Source: DATFVJ01 sp963820395
GTDB lineage: Bacteria; Actinomycetota; Actinomycetes; Streptosporangiales; Streptosporangiaceae
Reading direction: 5' to 3'
Length of the DNA stretch: 64,000 bases
Assembly (NCBI GenBank): GCA_963820395.1
Contig: CAWGAE010000007.1
Coordinates: forward strand, 186,001-250,000
In this document: positions 34,201 through 44,124 of the stretch, piece by piece
Numbering within the stretch: the stretch's first letter is position 1
Layout of the letters: every line of letters begins with the position of its first letter
Made by a program: the position numbers and the translations under genes
Notes under the pieces: model-generated
The model's database searches: none
Seen by the model: the letters and a program-made list of their open reading frames with translations, nothing else
What the model was told of the DNA's origin: nothing

Positions 34201-35895
34201 GTGGCCACGATGGCTTCCAGAGATGATCTTCGCGATGCTGCGCGCCTGGCGCGGGAGTGCCCAGTCATGGGCCGTGCCGTCGCGCTGGGCCAGTGGATCG
34301 GGACCAGTTCGCGGCCGGTGACAGCCGGGCAGGTACTGCGTAAGGCGGAGGTGCCAGCGGCGGGCGCGGCGCTGGGGGTGCTCGTCCCGCCGCGGGTGCG
34401 CACAATGGCCGACATCCGTGCGTTGCACCGGCCCTGGTGCGTCGCGGTTGCGACAGGCCTGCTGCAAGTCGGCGAGGGGAAGGTCACGGGCGGTCCCGCC
34501 CTGGAATGCTGGCCATCCGGTGATGCCGAACTGCTGGCCGGATGGCTGGCGGGCCTGCGCGCGGTGTGCGCGGCGGAGTCGTACCCGCAGGACGAGGACA
34601 GCGTGCGCCTGCTGGTGCTCGCGCTGCTTGCGGTCCTGGGCGGGGACCGCAGGCCGGCGAGCGCGAAGGGCGGTCTCTGGCACGCCGTGGCCGAGGCACT
34701 GCGCGGCCTGTGCGACGTGTACGACAAGTCGTCCTGGGAGCCGATGCATGCGGTTGACCGGTACTTCGACTCGGAAACTGGGAACCCGCTGGCTGGGGTG
34801 GTCGCGCTGCTTGCCGAGTTCGGCGCGGTTACCGGCGATGTCGGCAAGCCGGTGATCACGCCCCTGGGCCGCTGGGCGGCCGGACATCTGTCGGCCGGCC
34901 TACCTGCGCTGGCCGATCCGGGGCTGCCGGCCGGCGAGATGATCGCGGCGGCTGCCCAGTTCAGCGACGCCGAACAGCGGGATCATGTCGCGTGGGGGTG
35001 GCTGGCGGAGCGTGACGCCGCCGCGGCCGCGCGGGAGATTCTCACCGCTGCTGAGGAACTGCCGCCGCTGTTGCGCGGCGTGGCGGTCCGCGTGGCCGAA
35101 CGGCTGGGGGAGGACGCGCTGCCGGCCTGGCGCGAGTTGGCGGCGGCACCGTGCGTCGGCCCGCACGCCCGCGCTGTGCTGGCCGGCTGGGACCAGGGCC
35201 CGGAGCCCGGCGACGCGGACTGGCGGTGGCTCGGGGTGGAGGCTGCCGCGGCCGCGCTGGCCGACAAGGGCCCTGATGAGGCGCTCAGCCGGGTGTGGGA
35301 AAGCATGCCCGGGGCGGACCTTGATGCCCGGCTTGCAGCTGTGCGGGCCACCGGCCACCCGGACGCGGGGGTAGTCGCGCGGGCGGTGGCGGAGTTCGCC
35401 GCGTCCGGCGCACCGCGAAGCATTGATCAGGTGGCCGAGCTGAAGGTCTCGCTGGCAGGAGCCCGGCCGCCGATCTGGCGGCGGGTGCGCCTGCCGGTCA
35501 CCGCCACCCTGGGTGACCTGCACGAAGCCATCCAGGTCCTGTTCGGCTGGGACGGCGACCATCTGCACGTCTTCACCGTGGGGAAGGTGCGGTACGCCGA
35601 CCCATTCGTGAACCTGGAAGGGGCCGGGGACGAGGAGGAGGTCCGGGTGCAGGACTTCCTGGCACCGGGCGCCAGGAAGATCACCTACACGTATGACCTC
35701 GGCGCCTGCTGTGAGCACGAGATCACGCTAGAGAAGACGCTTGAGCGCGACCCGGGGCGGGACTACCCGGTCTGCGCCGGGTTCAAGGGCGGATCACCGG
35801 TCGAGTACTGGTCCGAGGACGAGCCGGAAGAATCCCGGCCGTTCAGCCTGGCCACGGTCAACCGCAGGCTGGCCGCCCTCGGCGAGGAGGAGTGA
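34201..35895 (+). CDS. Plasmid pRiA4b ORF-3-like domain protein
   Basis: 564 residues. The C-terminal 170 or so form the pRiA4b ORF-3 domain: AELKVSLAGARPPIWRRVRL, LGDLHEAIQVLFGWDGDHLH, VFTVGKVRYADPF, KITYTYDLGACCEHEITLEK and GRDYPVCAGFKGGSPVEYW. The N-terminal 380 residues are helical and repeat-like, Ala/Leu-rich, with no recognised domain; they resemble the N-terminal extensions common in actinobacterial members. These proteins are linked to plasmids and transposons but their function is unknown. GTG 34201 follows a weak TAGGG. Intact. Confidence 0.82.
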   Translation: MATMASRDDLRDAARLARECPVMGRAVALGQWIGTSSRPVTAGQVLRKAEVPAAGAALGVLVPPRVRTMADIRALHRPWCVAVATGLLQVGEGKVTGGPALECWPSGDAELLAGWLAGLRAVCAAESYPQDEDSVRLLVLALLAVLGGDRRPASAKGGLWHAVAEALRGLCDVYDKSSWEPMHAVDRYFDSETGNPLAGVVALLAEFGAVTGDVGKPVITPLGRWAAGHLSAGLPALADPGLPAGEMIAAAAQFSDAEQRDHVAWGWLAERDAAAAAREILTAAEELPPLLRGVAVRVAERLGEDALPAWRELAAAPCVGPHARAVLAGWDQGPEPGDADWRWLGVEAAAAALADKGPDEALSRVWESMPGADLDARLAAVRATGHPDAGVVARAVAEFAASGAPRSIDQVAELKVSLAGARPPIWRRVRLPVTATLGDLHEAIQVLFGWDGDHLHVFTVGKVRYADPFVNLEGAGDEEEVRVQDFLAPGARKITYTYDLGACCEHEITLEKTLERDPGRDYPVCAGFKGGSPVEYWSEDEPEESRPFSLATVNRRLAALGEEE

Positions 35896-36177
35896 CCGCA
35901 GCTGTCGGCTACTCACCGCATGTCACCGGTGTCTCGCGGTCGCAAGCCGACGCGGAGAACAGCTTCACCTTGACATCGCGGCTCCAAACAAGCCGCCGCG
36001 TCCTGAAGGGTGCAGACCACCCCATCCGCGCACGCATCCGGCTCGGAACTTGCAGAACACGGTTCCGTCGTTACTGGCGCCCGAGACGCAGCGCGACGGG
36101 CGGGAACCAGAGGGAGGTTCGCCGCTCACGACGGCGCCTGCGTACGCTGCGATACAGGCAACTGCGACGACGGGACG

Positions 36178-36413
36178 AAAAATGACACCGGGAAGATCGT
36201 GGGCGGTGCCGACGGATCACAACCCGGACAGGATGCCTTAATCTGGGCGGCGCCGCGAGGCCTCGCGGCGCGGGATCGACCTGCTGATTGCGCACGCCGC
36301 CGACAGAGAAGACGATGGGCGAGGTACCGGATTTCAGCCGCGGCCCGCTCCGTGAGGCGTTAGCCACGGCTGAGGATGCGACCGTGTCCAGCGACTTCAG
36401 CACCGTCTTTTAA
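36178..36413 (+). pseudogene. Universal stress protein (UspA) N-terminal fragment
   Basis: GKIVGGADGSQPGQDALIWA is the first strand and ATP-loop of a UspA domain (consensus VVGVDGSxxSxxALxWAA). The frame then shifts; SRRGIDLLIAHAADREDDG and, in a third frame, VPDFSRGPLREALATAEDAT continue the domain. The sequence ends at the left end of the IS1634 element at 36411. About half of one USP domain remains. Confidence 0.65.
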
Positions 36414-38397
36414 GCCGAACTTCCGTGATCTTGGGTAGGAGAACCCGGAGTGACCTGGGGTTATGGCTGTGGCCTCAGGTTCCTTCGTGCCTACAGGCTC
36501 CTGCGAGGGTCACGGGTACGGGTGTCTTGATCAGCTCGAAAACGCGCCGCTGCAGCGGGGTCGGAATCGTGATCTTCTGCATGCGCTGGCCCGCTATGAC
36601 GGTGTTTTCCCGGCGCAGGCTGCCCAGATGGTCTAGCAGATCCTGGAATTTCATCACTGGCAGGTCTTCGCCTGTTTTCTTCGTCTGGTCCTTGGTTTTG
36701 GCTGCGCTGGAACGCCGGGCCGGGGAGACGGGATCCTCGCGTTCCGGGATGCATTCGTCGGTGAACGTGAGCGGGGCGAGGTCCTTGCGCAGGTGCCAGA
36801 CAACGTATGCGGCGAGCATGCAGATCAGGATGTGCGCGCGGACGCGGGCCGCGAGGTAGTGGTAGATCGGCCGGAGGTCCAGGTCGTCGATTTTGATGGT
36901 GCGGAAGTCGCGCTCGACGCGGGACAGGTTCTTGTACGCGGCCACGGTGCCGGCTGTATCCAGGACTTCCTTCTTGACCGGAGTCCGGATGACGTAGATT
37001 CCGTCCAGTCTCTTCTCCGCCTCGATCTTTTCCGTGTCCCGCTGCCAGGTAAATGCGTCATCGGCTATGTCGAGGATGAAGTGTTTTGCGACTTTTCGTT
37101 TCTTTATTACCTTGCCGACCGCCAGGCCGATCGCGTCTTTGCCTTTAAGCCGCCGTCCCCGGCCGCCCCGGACGCGCACTGCGATCTTTTCCAGGTCGCG
37201 CTCGGTGGCGTCCAGCAGTTCCTCTCGCTTGCGCGCGCGTTCCTCCGCGAGCAGCGGATTCCGGCAGCAGGCCAGCCTTTCACCCGGGTAATCTGGATGC
37301 GTTATCTCGGCGAAATTCTGCTCGTCGAACAGGGACATTTGCAGCGGGCCGCCGTCGGTGGCCAGCGCGGCGACCTGGGGCGCTCGCAGGGCCGTGATCC
37401 ATGACATGCCGTCCATGCCGCGCAGCTCGCTGATCCGCGCCGTCGTGAGCATTCCGCGGTCGCCGACCAGGATCAGCTCTTTCATTCCGAATTTATCGCG
37501 GACCACGGAGATCGCCTCCGCGCAGGATTTGGAATCTGACGTGTTTCCCGGGAATACGCGAACCGCGACCGGCCTGCCTTCGACGTCGGTGAGCAGCCCG
37601 TATTCGATCTGCTTGGTGCCGCGCTTGCCGTCGCGGGAATACCCGCGGGCGGCGAGCTCGCAGCAATGCCCCTCGACCCATGACGATGACAGGTCGAACA
37701 TCGCGATCCCGCCCGGGGTGATATGACGCCGGGCAAGGTGTCCCTCGATGTCTTCTTGCCGCGTCAGCAGCCAGTCCATTGCAGCGTATACTTCGTCGGG
37801 ATCGGCGTCGGCTACTCCGAGGTCCTCGCCCAGGGTCGTGTCATTCCACCAGCTGGTGGTAGATAGTTTTGACCCCGGACGCACTACCCTGGAGGTAATC
37901 AATGCAAGGGCCAGGTCCCGCTGGCGACATTCCGGGCCGAGGAGCTTCGTCATCCCGAGCTGCTGCGTCATCGCGCAGACCGCCGCCACGTCGCCGTGGC
38001 TCAGCGACCGCTCGATCGTTATCTCGCTTTCCGCGTCCACGAGGGTCTTGCCAGCCAGGGTTTTACGGATGGCGTCAACCGAGCTTGCGGGCAGCTCCGA
38101 CAAATTGGCCAGCGTTTCTTTCTGTGATTTTCCCTGGCCGTCGCGGTATGAACGGCGCAGCAGGTGCGCTTCGTATTCGCGCCGGGCGCCGTCCTTGGCG
38201 ATGTCGTGCCTGCGGGTTGTCGCCACGTGCATCGCACCCTGGGCCGCCTGAGCTGCGCACATGCCGCAAGTCTACCGCAATCGCCGTGCTATATCAACTA
38301 TTTTAGTGCCTACAATTTAGCGAGTCTAGCGCGCTAACTTGGCGTAGTTCCAGGTGAGGAGAGCCACGCTACGCTGAGTGATAGGAAGTTCGGTTTA
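36411..38397. mobile_element. IS1634-type insertion sequence, apparently complete
   Basis: Imperfect terminal inverted repeats TAAGCCGAACTTCC (36411-36424) and GGAAGTTCGGTTTA (38384-38397) bound a 1987-base element with one intact transposase on the minus strand. No clear target duplication is visible. The left end abuts a universal stress protein fragment; the right end abuts the phosphoketolase leader. Confidence 0.75.
36475..38232 (-). CDS. IS1634-family DDE transposase
   Basis: 585 residues from ATG 38232 (an in-frame start at 38262 would add ten). Motifs: YEAHLLRRSYRDGQGKSQKE and TLANLSELPASSVDAIRKTL at the N-terminus; IAMFDLSSSWVEGHCCELAA with the first catalytic Asp; RPVAVRVFPGNTSDSKSCAE and LILVGDRGMLTTARISEL with the second Asp; DGIYVIRTPVKKEVLDTAGT and YKNLSRVERDFRTIKIDDLD with the Glu. 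It is intact and could be active. Codon use is slightly less GC-extreme than its neighbours. Confidence 0.9.
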   Translation of the reverse strand: MHVATTRRHDIAKDGARREYEAHLLRRSYRDGQGKSQKETLANLSELPASSVDAIRKTLAGKTLVDAESEITIERSLSHGDVAAVCAMTQQLGMTKLLGPECRQRDLALALITSRVVRPGSKLSTTSWWNDTTLGEDLGVADADPDEVYAAMDWLLTRQEDIEGHLARRHITPGGIAMFDLSSSWVEGHCCELAARGYSRDGKRGTKQIEYGLLTDVEGRPVAVRVFPGNTSDSKSCAEAISVVRDKFGMKELILVGDRGMLTTARISELRGMDGMSWITALRAPQVAALATDGGPLQMSLFDEQNFAEITHPDYPGERLACCRNPLLAEERARKREELLDATERDLEKIAVRVRGGRGRRLKGKDAIGLAVGKVIKKRKVAKHFILDIADDAFTWQRDTEKIEAEKRLDGIYVIRTPVKKEVLDTAGTVAAYKNLSRVERDFRTIKIDDLDLRPIYHYLAARVRAHILICMLAAYVVWHLRKDLAPLTFTDECIPEREDPVSPARRSSAAKTKDQTKKTGEDLPVMKFQDLLDHLGSLRRENTVIAGQRMQKITIPTPLQRRVFELIKTPVPVTLAGACRHEGT

Positions 38398-38447
38398 AGG
38401 AGCGACACTGTTTTCAAGGAGCGACACTGTTTTCAAGGAGTGACACT
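38397..38447 (+). repeat. Triplicated Shine-Dalgarno unit upstream of phosphoketolase
   Basis: AAGGAGCGACACTGTTTTC occurs at 38397-38415 and 38416-38434; the third unit, AAGGAGTGACACTG (38435-38448), leads straight into the GTG start at 38448. Each unit carries AAGGAG at the same distance from ACTGT, so three ribosome-binding sites are in register; only the third precedes a real start. Confidence 0.75.
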
Positions 38448-40853
38448 GTGCCACACAACAGCTTGTCGACAAGGACCTACAGTCGGCAGGACCTGGAGCT
38501 GATCGATGCGTATTGGCGGGCGGCGAACTACCTGTCGGTGGGGCAGATCTACCTGCTGGACAATCCTTTGCTGAGACAACCGCTGCGGCCCGAGCACGTC
38601 AAGCCACGGCTGCTCGGGCACTGGGGAACGACGCCGGGACTCAACCTGCTGTACGCGCACATGAACCGGGTCATCAACGAGCGTGACCTCGACGTGCTGT
38701 ATGTGACCGGCCCAGGTCACGGGGGTCCCGGGCTGGTGGCCAACGCATACCTGGAGGGCACCTACAGCGAGGTCTACTCCTCGATCGGCCAGGACGAGGA
38801 TGGGCTGCGGGCTTTGTTCCGGCAGTTCTCCTTCCCCGGCGGCATCCCGAGCCATGTCGCACCCGAGACGCCTGGGTCCATCCATGAGGGCGGCGAGCTT
38901 GGCTATGCGCTGGTGCACGCCTACGGCGCCGCGTTCGATAACCCGGATCTGCTGGTGCTGTGCGTGGTGGGCGACGGGGAAGCCGAGACCGGCGCGCTCG
39001 CGGCCAGCTGGCACTCGAACAAGTTCCTCAACCCGGTGACCGACGGCGCGGTGCTGCCGGTGCTGCACCTCAATGGTTACAAGATCGCCAATCCGGCTGT
39101 GCTGGCCCGCATCCCCGATGACGAGCTCGCCGCGCTGATGCGCGGTTATGGCTACGATCCGCATTTTGTCGCCGGCGACGATCCCGCCGCGGTCCATCGC
39201 CAGCTCGCGGCCACCCTCGATGAGGTGCTGGACGCCGTCGCGGCCATCCAGCACGACGCCCGCGGCGGCGCGGGCCCGCGGCATGGGGACGCAGGCCCGC
39301 GGGCGGCGGCGCGCCCGGTGTGGCCGATGATCGTGCTGCGCACCCCGAAAGGCTGGACCGGGCCGAAAGAGGTCGACGGTGTCCCGGTCGAGGGCACCTG
39401 GCGCGCCCACCAGGTCCCGCTGGCCGAGACCCGCGGCAACGCCGCGCACCGCGAACTGCTCGAGCAGTGGATGCGCAGCTACCGGCCCGCCGAGCTGTTC
39501 GACGCGACCGGGCGGCTGGTGCCGGAACTTCGGGCGCTTGCGCCGCGGGGGCACCGGCGGATGAGCGCCAACCCGCATGCCAATGGCGGGCTGCTGCTGC
39601 GCGACCTGGTCATGCCCGATTTCCGCGGCTACGCCGTGCCGGTGGACCGACCCGCGGTCGAGTTCAGCGAGGCCACCCGGGTGCTGGGCGCGTTCCTGCG
39701 CGACATCATCGCGGCCAACCCCGGCCGGTTCCGGCTGATGGGCCCGGACGAGACCGCGTCCAACCGGCTGTCGGCCGTGTTCGAGGTGACCGACCGTGCC
39801 TGGGACGCGGCCACGCTGCCCGGCGACGATCACCTGTCCCCGGACGGGCGGGTGATGGAGGTGCTGTCCGAGCACCTGTGCCAGGGGTGGCTGGAAGGCT
39901 ACCTGCTGACCGGGCGGCACGGCCTGTTCAACTGCTACGAGGCGTTCATCCACATCATCGACTCGATGTTCAACCAGCACGCCAAGTGGCTCAAGGTGAC
40001 GCGTGCAATCCCGTGGCGGGCGCCGGTCGCCTCACTCAACTACCTGCTGGCCTCGCACGTCTGGCGCCAGGACAACAACGGCTTCTCCCACCAGGACCCG
40101 GGATTCATCGACCACGTGATCAACAAAAAGGCCGAGATCGTCCGTGTCTACCTGCCACCCGACACCAACACGCTGCTGTCGGTGGCCGATCACTGCCTGC
40201 GCAGCCGCAACTACGTCAACGTCATCATCGCCGGCAAACAGCCCGCGCTGACCTACCTGAACATGGAACAGGCGATCGCGCACTGCACCCGCGGGCTGGG
40301 GATCTGGCCGTGGGCCGGCAGCACCGACGGCGAACCGGACGTGGTGCTCGCCTGCGCCGGCGACATCCCCACCCTGGAGATCCTGGCCGCAGCGGACCTG
40401 CTGCGCACCCATCTGCCCGAGCTGAAGGTCCGGGTCATCAACGTCGTGGACATCATGCGGCTGGAGCCAGACACCGAACACCCGCACGGGCTGTCCGACC
40501 GTGACTTCGATGCGCTGTTCACCCCCGGCAAGCCGGTGATCTTCGCCTACCACGGCTATCCGTGGCTCATCCACCGGCTCACCTACCGGCGCACCAACCA
40601 CCGGAACCTGCACGTGCGCGGCTACAAAGAAGAAGGCACCACGACCACCCCGTTCGACATGGTCATGCTCAACGACCTCGACCGGTTCCACCTCGTCATG
40701 GACGTCATCGACCGGGTCCCATCCCTGGGCAGCCGCGTCGCGACCCTGCGGCAGCAAATGGCCGACGCCCGCCTCGCCGCACGCGCCTACACCCGCGAAC
40801 ACGGCGAAGACGACCCGCAGATCACCGGCTGGACCTGGGCGGGACGGGACTGA
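38448..40853 (+). CDS. xfp: Xylulose-5-phosphate/fructose-6-phosphate phosphoketolase
   Basis: 801 residues, the normal family length, in one unbroken frame. N-terminal signatures: LSVGQIYLLDNPLLRQPLRP, HVKPRLLGHWGTTPGLNLLY, GPGHGGPGLVANAYLEGTYS, SFPGGIPSHVAPETPGSIHE and the TPP-binding LCVVGDGEAETGALAASWHS. Later: VLHLNGYKIANPAVLARI, MSANPHANGGLLLRDLVMPD, GPDETASNRLSAVFEVTDR and GRHGLFNCYEAFIHIIDSMF. The enzyme splits xylulose-5-P or fructose-6-P with phosphate to acetyl-phosphate plus GAP or E4P. The IS1634 end lies directly upstream, so an IS-borne promoter may drive it (inference). Confidence 0.97.
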   Translation: MPHNSLSTRTYSRQDLELIDAYWRAANYLSVGQIYLLDNPLLRQPLRPEHVKPRLLGHWGTTPGLNLLYAHMNRVINERDLDVLYVTGPGHGGPGLVANAYLEGTYSEVYSSIGQDEDGLRALFRQFSFPGGIPSHVAPETPGSIHEGGELGYALVHAYGAAFDNPDLLVLCVVGDGEAETGALAASWHSNKFLNPVTDGAVLPVLHLNGYKIANPAVLARIPDDELAALMRGYGYDPHFVAGDDPAAVHRQLAATLDEVLDAVAAIQHDARGGAGPRHGDAGPRAAARPVWPMIVLRTPKGWTGPKEVDGVPVEGTWRAHQVPLAETRGNAAHRELLEQWMRSYRPAELFDATGRLVPELRALAPRGHRRMSANPHANGGLLLRDLVMPDFRGYAVPVDRPAVEFSEATRVLGAFLRDIIAANPGRFRLMGPDETASNRLSAVFEVTDRAWDAATLPGDDHLSPDGRVMEVLSEHLCQGWLEGYLLTGRHGLFNCYEAFIHIIDSMFNQHAKWLKVTRAIPWRAPVASLNYLLASHVWRQDNNGFSHQDPGFIDHVINKKAEIVRVYLPPDTNTLLSVADHCLRSRNYVNVIIAGKQPALTYLNMEQAIAHCTRGLGIWPWAGSTDGEPDVVLACAGDIPTLEILAAADLLRTHLPELKVRVINVVDIMRLEPDTEHPHGLSDRDFDALFTPGKPVIFAYHGYPWLIHRLTYRRTNHRNLHVRGYKEEGTTTTPFDMVMLNDLDRFHLVMDVIDRVPSLGSRVATLRQQMADARLAARAYTREHGEDDPQITGWTWAGRD

Positions 40854-41083
40854 GGCTGCGAGTGAAGGCGACCCGGTGCGGAGTGGCCGGGGGGAAGCCT
40901 GCGGCAACTCCAGCACAGGACGGCACGATACCGGGCCGATGGGCTTAGCCGGGCCGGTATTGCGCCAACCTTGACCAGGCCGCGTCGAGCGCCCGCCAGG
41001 GCGCGTCCAAGCACATCGGATAAGGCGGGCTAGCCGATCTGGAGAACGCCGCGGAACTTGCCCGGGCGCCGTCGGCCCGTCAG

Positions 41084-41290
41084 TCACCACGGGCCGTGGG
41101 CCCTGTTGGCGGCCCGCATTGCGCGGACATAGCCCGCGCGTTCGAATGCGGCCTCGTCGGTGCCCGCAGGCACGGCGAGCATGCCGCGCACCTCGCCGAC
41201 CGAGGTGTATCCCTTGCCGCACCATCCATTCGGACAGGCCGTCAAGCAGGACGGCCGCATGCTCGGGCCCGTGCCGGATCAGCGCGGACC
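41084..41290 (-). pseudogene. Dihydroorotate dehydrogenase-like protein, C-terminal fragment
   Basis: Reading leftward: SALIRHGPEHAAVLLDGLSE, WMVRQG, then after a one-base shift YTSVGEVRGMLAVPAGTDEA, AFERAGYVRAMRAANRAHGP and W-stop at 41084. This matches the tail of the DHODH-like proteins of actinobacteria that are not PyrD proper. The body of the gene is missing. Confidence 0.55.
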
Positions 41291-41668
41291 GCTCTCTGCC
41301 GCGGAGTACACCCCTTGGCGGGCCCGCCCCGTCTGACCGCTGCTGAAGGCCCCGTTCCGTGCCCGGTGTTTGGATTCACCCGCGCCTCCAGCACGCGGTC
41401 GCGGCAGAGCGTTGCGCCGCGCCTGTGGGCGACCTAGCCGCCAGCCCGTGCGACCGCGAGCCTAGGTTTGCGATTCGTCCTGCCCTTGGTCTCCACTCCC
41501 GCTGACACCAGCGAGCCGCCGGCAAAGACAATCGAGGAGGAACACCCTATATGCATTCGTGTCCTGGGAGCATAGTCTCCTGACCAGGAACAACGGAGCG
41601 GCCCGGCCGGTGCGACGAACACCTAACCGGGCCTGACCCCAAGACCTAGCAAGGAGGTCTCAGGGGCT
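41291..41668. other. Intergenic region with a possible SD-sequestering hairpin
   Basis: No gene is evident. At 41642-41660 AGACCT and AGGTCT can pair over a seven-base loop and would occlude the AAGGAGG that precedes the small ORF at 41669. Confidence 0.35.
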
Positions 41669-41935
41669 ATGAGCACGGTATCGTCTCCCATCCCAGCTCC
41701 GGCTAAAGACTCCGCCCCTACCCCGGCCGCCAGGCAGACGGCAGTCGTCGTCCTCGTTGGCCTCAGCGGCGAGAAGCGTGAAATCCCGGCGGCCAGTTGC
41801 ACCGTCGCGCGGGTCATGGCCCAGCGCATTGTCGCCAAACGGCCTCGCTCCCTGAGGGAGATCAAGGTCGTGTCAGGTGACCGCATCGTGCTGAGGTGGC
41901 GTTCCAGCACTAGCTGGCACTTGGTTCGGTCATAA
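41669..41935 (+). CDS. Small hypothetical protein
   Basis: 88 residues from ATG 41669, with AAGGAGG 10-12 bases upstream inside a small hairpin. The N-terminus is Ser/Pro/Ala-rich (SSPIPAPAKDSAPTPAARQ); the rest has a strand pair and helix (TAVVVLVGLSGEKREIPA, ASCTVARVMAQRIVAKRP) ending in DRIVLRWRSSTSWHLVRS. No family is recognised. The basic C-terminus might contact nucleic acid (speculative). Confidence 0.5.
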   Translation: MSTVSSPIPAPAKDSAPTPAARQTAVVVLVGLSGEKREIPAASCTVARVMAQRIVAKRPRSLREIKVVSGDRIVLRWRSSTSWHLVRS

Positions 41936-42010
41936 CTCCGCGCGAGGTGCGTCTGAGAAAATGCACCAGTTCGCGGGTGAAATACCCAGCCACTGGCGGG
42001 GCTCACGGGT

Positions 42011-42079
42011 GATCCTCTCGTAATCCGCCGCCGCAAGGTCCTCGGAGACGTCATCAACGAGTACACCCGAGCCGCCTAG
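42011..42079 (+). mobile_element. Transposase C-terminal remnant
   Basis: DPLVIRRRKVLGDVINEYTR, then AA and TAG, is the conserved tail of an integrase-core IS transposase. About 22 codons remain. Confidence 0.5.
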
Positions 42080-42139
42080 CCGATGCTGCAAACATGCAGG
42101 TCACGCCCCATTGGATCGGTACGGGCCTGTTGCTGATCC

Positions 42140-42245
42140 TCGCGGTATCTAGCCGCCGCCCGTCCTCGGTCATGCGCACCAGCACCGACCGGCGGCGGTG
42201 CACGTCCATGCCCACAACCTGCCGGCCGTCATACGCTTCCTCCAT
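42140..42245 (-). mobile_element. IS110-family transposase N-terminal remnant
   Basis: QVVGMDVHRRRSVLVRMTED, then GRRLDTARISN, is the N-terminal DEDD motif region (GMDVH) of IS110-type transposases. Only about 35 codons remain. It sits at the truncated 5' side of the GH65 gene. Confidence 0.65.
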
Positions 42246-42324
42246 CGGGGCCTCCCCGCCTTGGTGGAGACGGATTGTGTGATGACACCAGCATCCGCCG
42301 GGGAGCGGGAGGCTTCGCTCCTAA

Positions 42325-44046
42325 TGGGCGTGTAAGCCGCAGCAGGGGCCGGGCTCCTGCTCACCGGCCAGCACTACCACGAAGCCACTGCTTTCCGCGC
42401 TGTACACCTCCCGGGACCGGGCGATCTCGGAGACCCTGCTGGAGGCCCGCCAGGCCGCACAAGGCGCGGCCGGCTTCGGCGAGCTGGAGGCTCGGCATGC
42501 GGGCGCCTGGGAGGCGCTGTGGAATCGCCTCGACATCCAGCTGGACAGCGCCAACCAGTGGTTCGAGACGGTTTTGCACCTGCACATTTTTCACCTGCTG
42601 CAGACCGTCTCACCGAACTCGGCCCGCCTGGACGTCGGCGCCCCGGCGCGCGGATGGCATGGGGAGGCCTACCGCGGCCATGTCTTCTGGGACGAGATAT
42701 TTCTCTTCCCGTTCCTGAACTTCCAGAGTCCGGTGCTGGCCAGCGCCTTGCTCAACTATCGCTACGAACGCCTCGGCGCGGCCCGTGCCGCGGCCCGTGC
42801 GGCGGGGTACCGGGGCGCGATGTTTCCCTGGCAGAGCGGCAGCAACGGCCGCGAGGAGACCCAGCAACTGCACCTGAACCCCGATTCGCGGCGCTGGCTG
42901 CCCGACCACTCCCAGCTGCAGCGGCACATCAACATCGCGGTGGCCTACAACGTCTGGCAGCACTACGTGGTCACCGGCAGCATCGAGTTTCTCCGCTTCG
43001 TGGGTGCCGAGATGCTGATCGAGATCGCACGGTTGTGGGCGAGCCTCGCGACCTACAACCCCCGGCTGGACCGCTATGAGATCCTCGGCGTGATGGGCCC
43101 GGACGAGTACCACGACGCGTACCCGGACAGCGACCGGCCGGGCCTGGACAACAACAGCTACACCAACGTCATGGCGGTGTGGGTCCTGCTGCGGGCGATG
43201 CAGGCCCTTGACGATCTGCCACCGCACTACCGGCACGAGGTGCTGCACGAGCTCGGGCTCAGCGCCGGCGAGCTCGACCATTGGCGCGACATCACCAAGA
43301 AGATGCGGGTGGTCTTCAACTCCGGCGGCGAGCTGGCCCAGTTCGAAGGCTACGACCAGCTGCAGGAGTTCGATTGGGAGGGCTACCGGGCCAGGTACGG
43401 CAACATCCAGCGGCTAGACCGGGTACTTGAGGCCGAGGGAGACAGCACCAACCAGTACAAGCTGGCCAAGCAGGCCGACGTACTGATGCTGCTGTTCCTG
43501 CTGTCCCGCGACGAGCTGCGGGAGCTGTTGCGAAACCTGGGATACGAGGTGACCGATGCGCAGCTCACGCAGACCGTCGCCTACTATCTCGACCGCACCG
43601 CACACGGCTCGACGCTCAGCGGCGTGGTCAGCGCCTGGGTCCTGGCCCGGACCGACCCCGGGCAGGCATGGCGCTTTTTCGCCCAGGCGCTGGAAAGCGA
43701 CGTCGCCGACGTCCAGGGCGGGACGACCGCCGAGGGTATCCACCTGGGGGCCATGGCCGGCACGGTCGACATCGTGCTGAGCTGCCTGTCCGGCATGCGG
43801 GCCAGCGGCGATGGGCTCCAGTTCGATCCGGCGCTACCGCCAGAGGTCAAGCAGTTGCGCTTCAGCGTCCACTACCGGGGACACCGGGTCGACGTCACGC
43901 TGGCCGAGGATCAGGTGTCGGTCAGCTGCCGCCCCGGCCGCGCACCGCCCATCAAGATCCTCGTCCGCGACCAGACCCGCGTGCTCGCGCCCGGCACGCA
44001 GGCGCAGTTCCGGCTCAAGCGCCAGCCGGCCCCGGACGCCAGATGA
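42325..44046 (+). pseudogene. Glycoside hydrolase family 65 phosphorylase, 5'-truncated
   Basis: The frame is open from a stop at 42322 and GH65 homology begins at about 42384 (SALYTSRDRAISETLLEARQ); no ATG or GTG start is suitable. Catalytic and phosphate-site regions are intact: LLQTVSPNSARLDVGAPARG, VFWDEIFLFPFLNFQSPVLA, EILGVMGPDEYHDAYPDSDR with the general-acid Glu, and GTTAEGIHLGAMAGTVDIVL. The N-terminal beta-sandwich domain (about 270 residues) is missing. GH65 enzymes phosphorolyse maltose, trehalose or kojibiose. As it stands the protein is unlikely to be made. Confidence 0.85.
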
Positions 44047-44124
44047 CGGCCCGCTCTCAGCAGCTCGCCGCCGGCGGCACCGGCCGTCGTGCCATCCCGC
44101 CGCCGACGGAAGGATGCGGTGGCG

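Noticed and set aside
38433..39980. 515-codon leftward ORF opposite phosphoketolase
   Set aside because: Antisense to an intact, fully conserved phosphoketolase.
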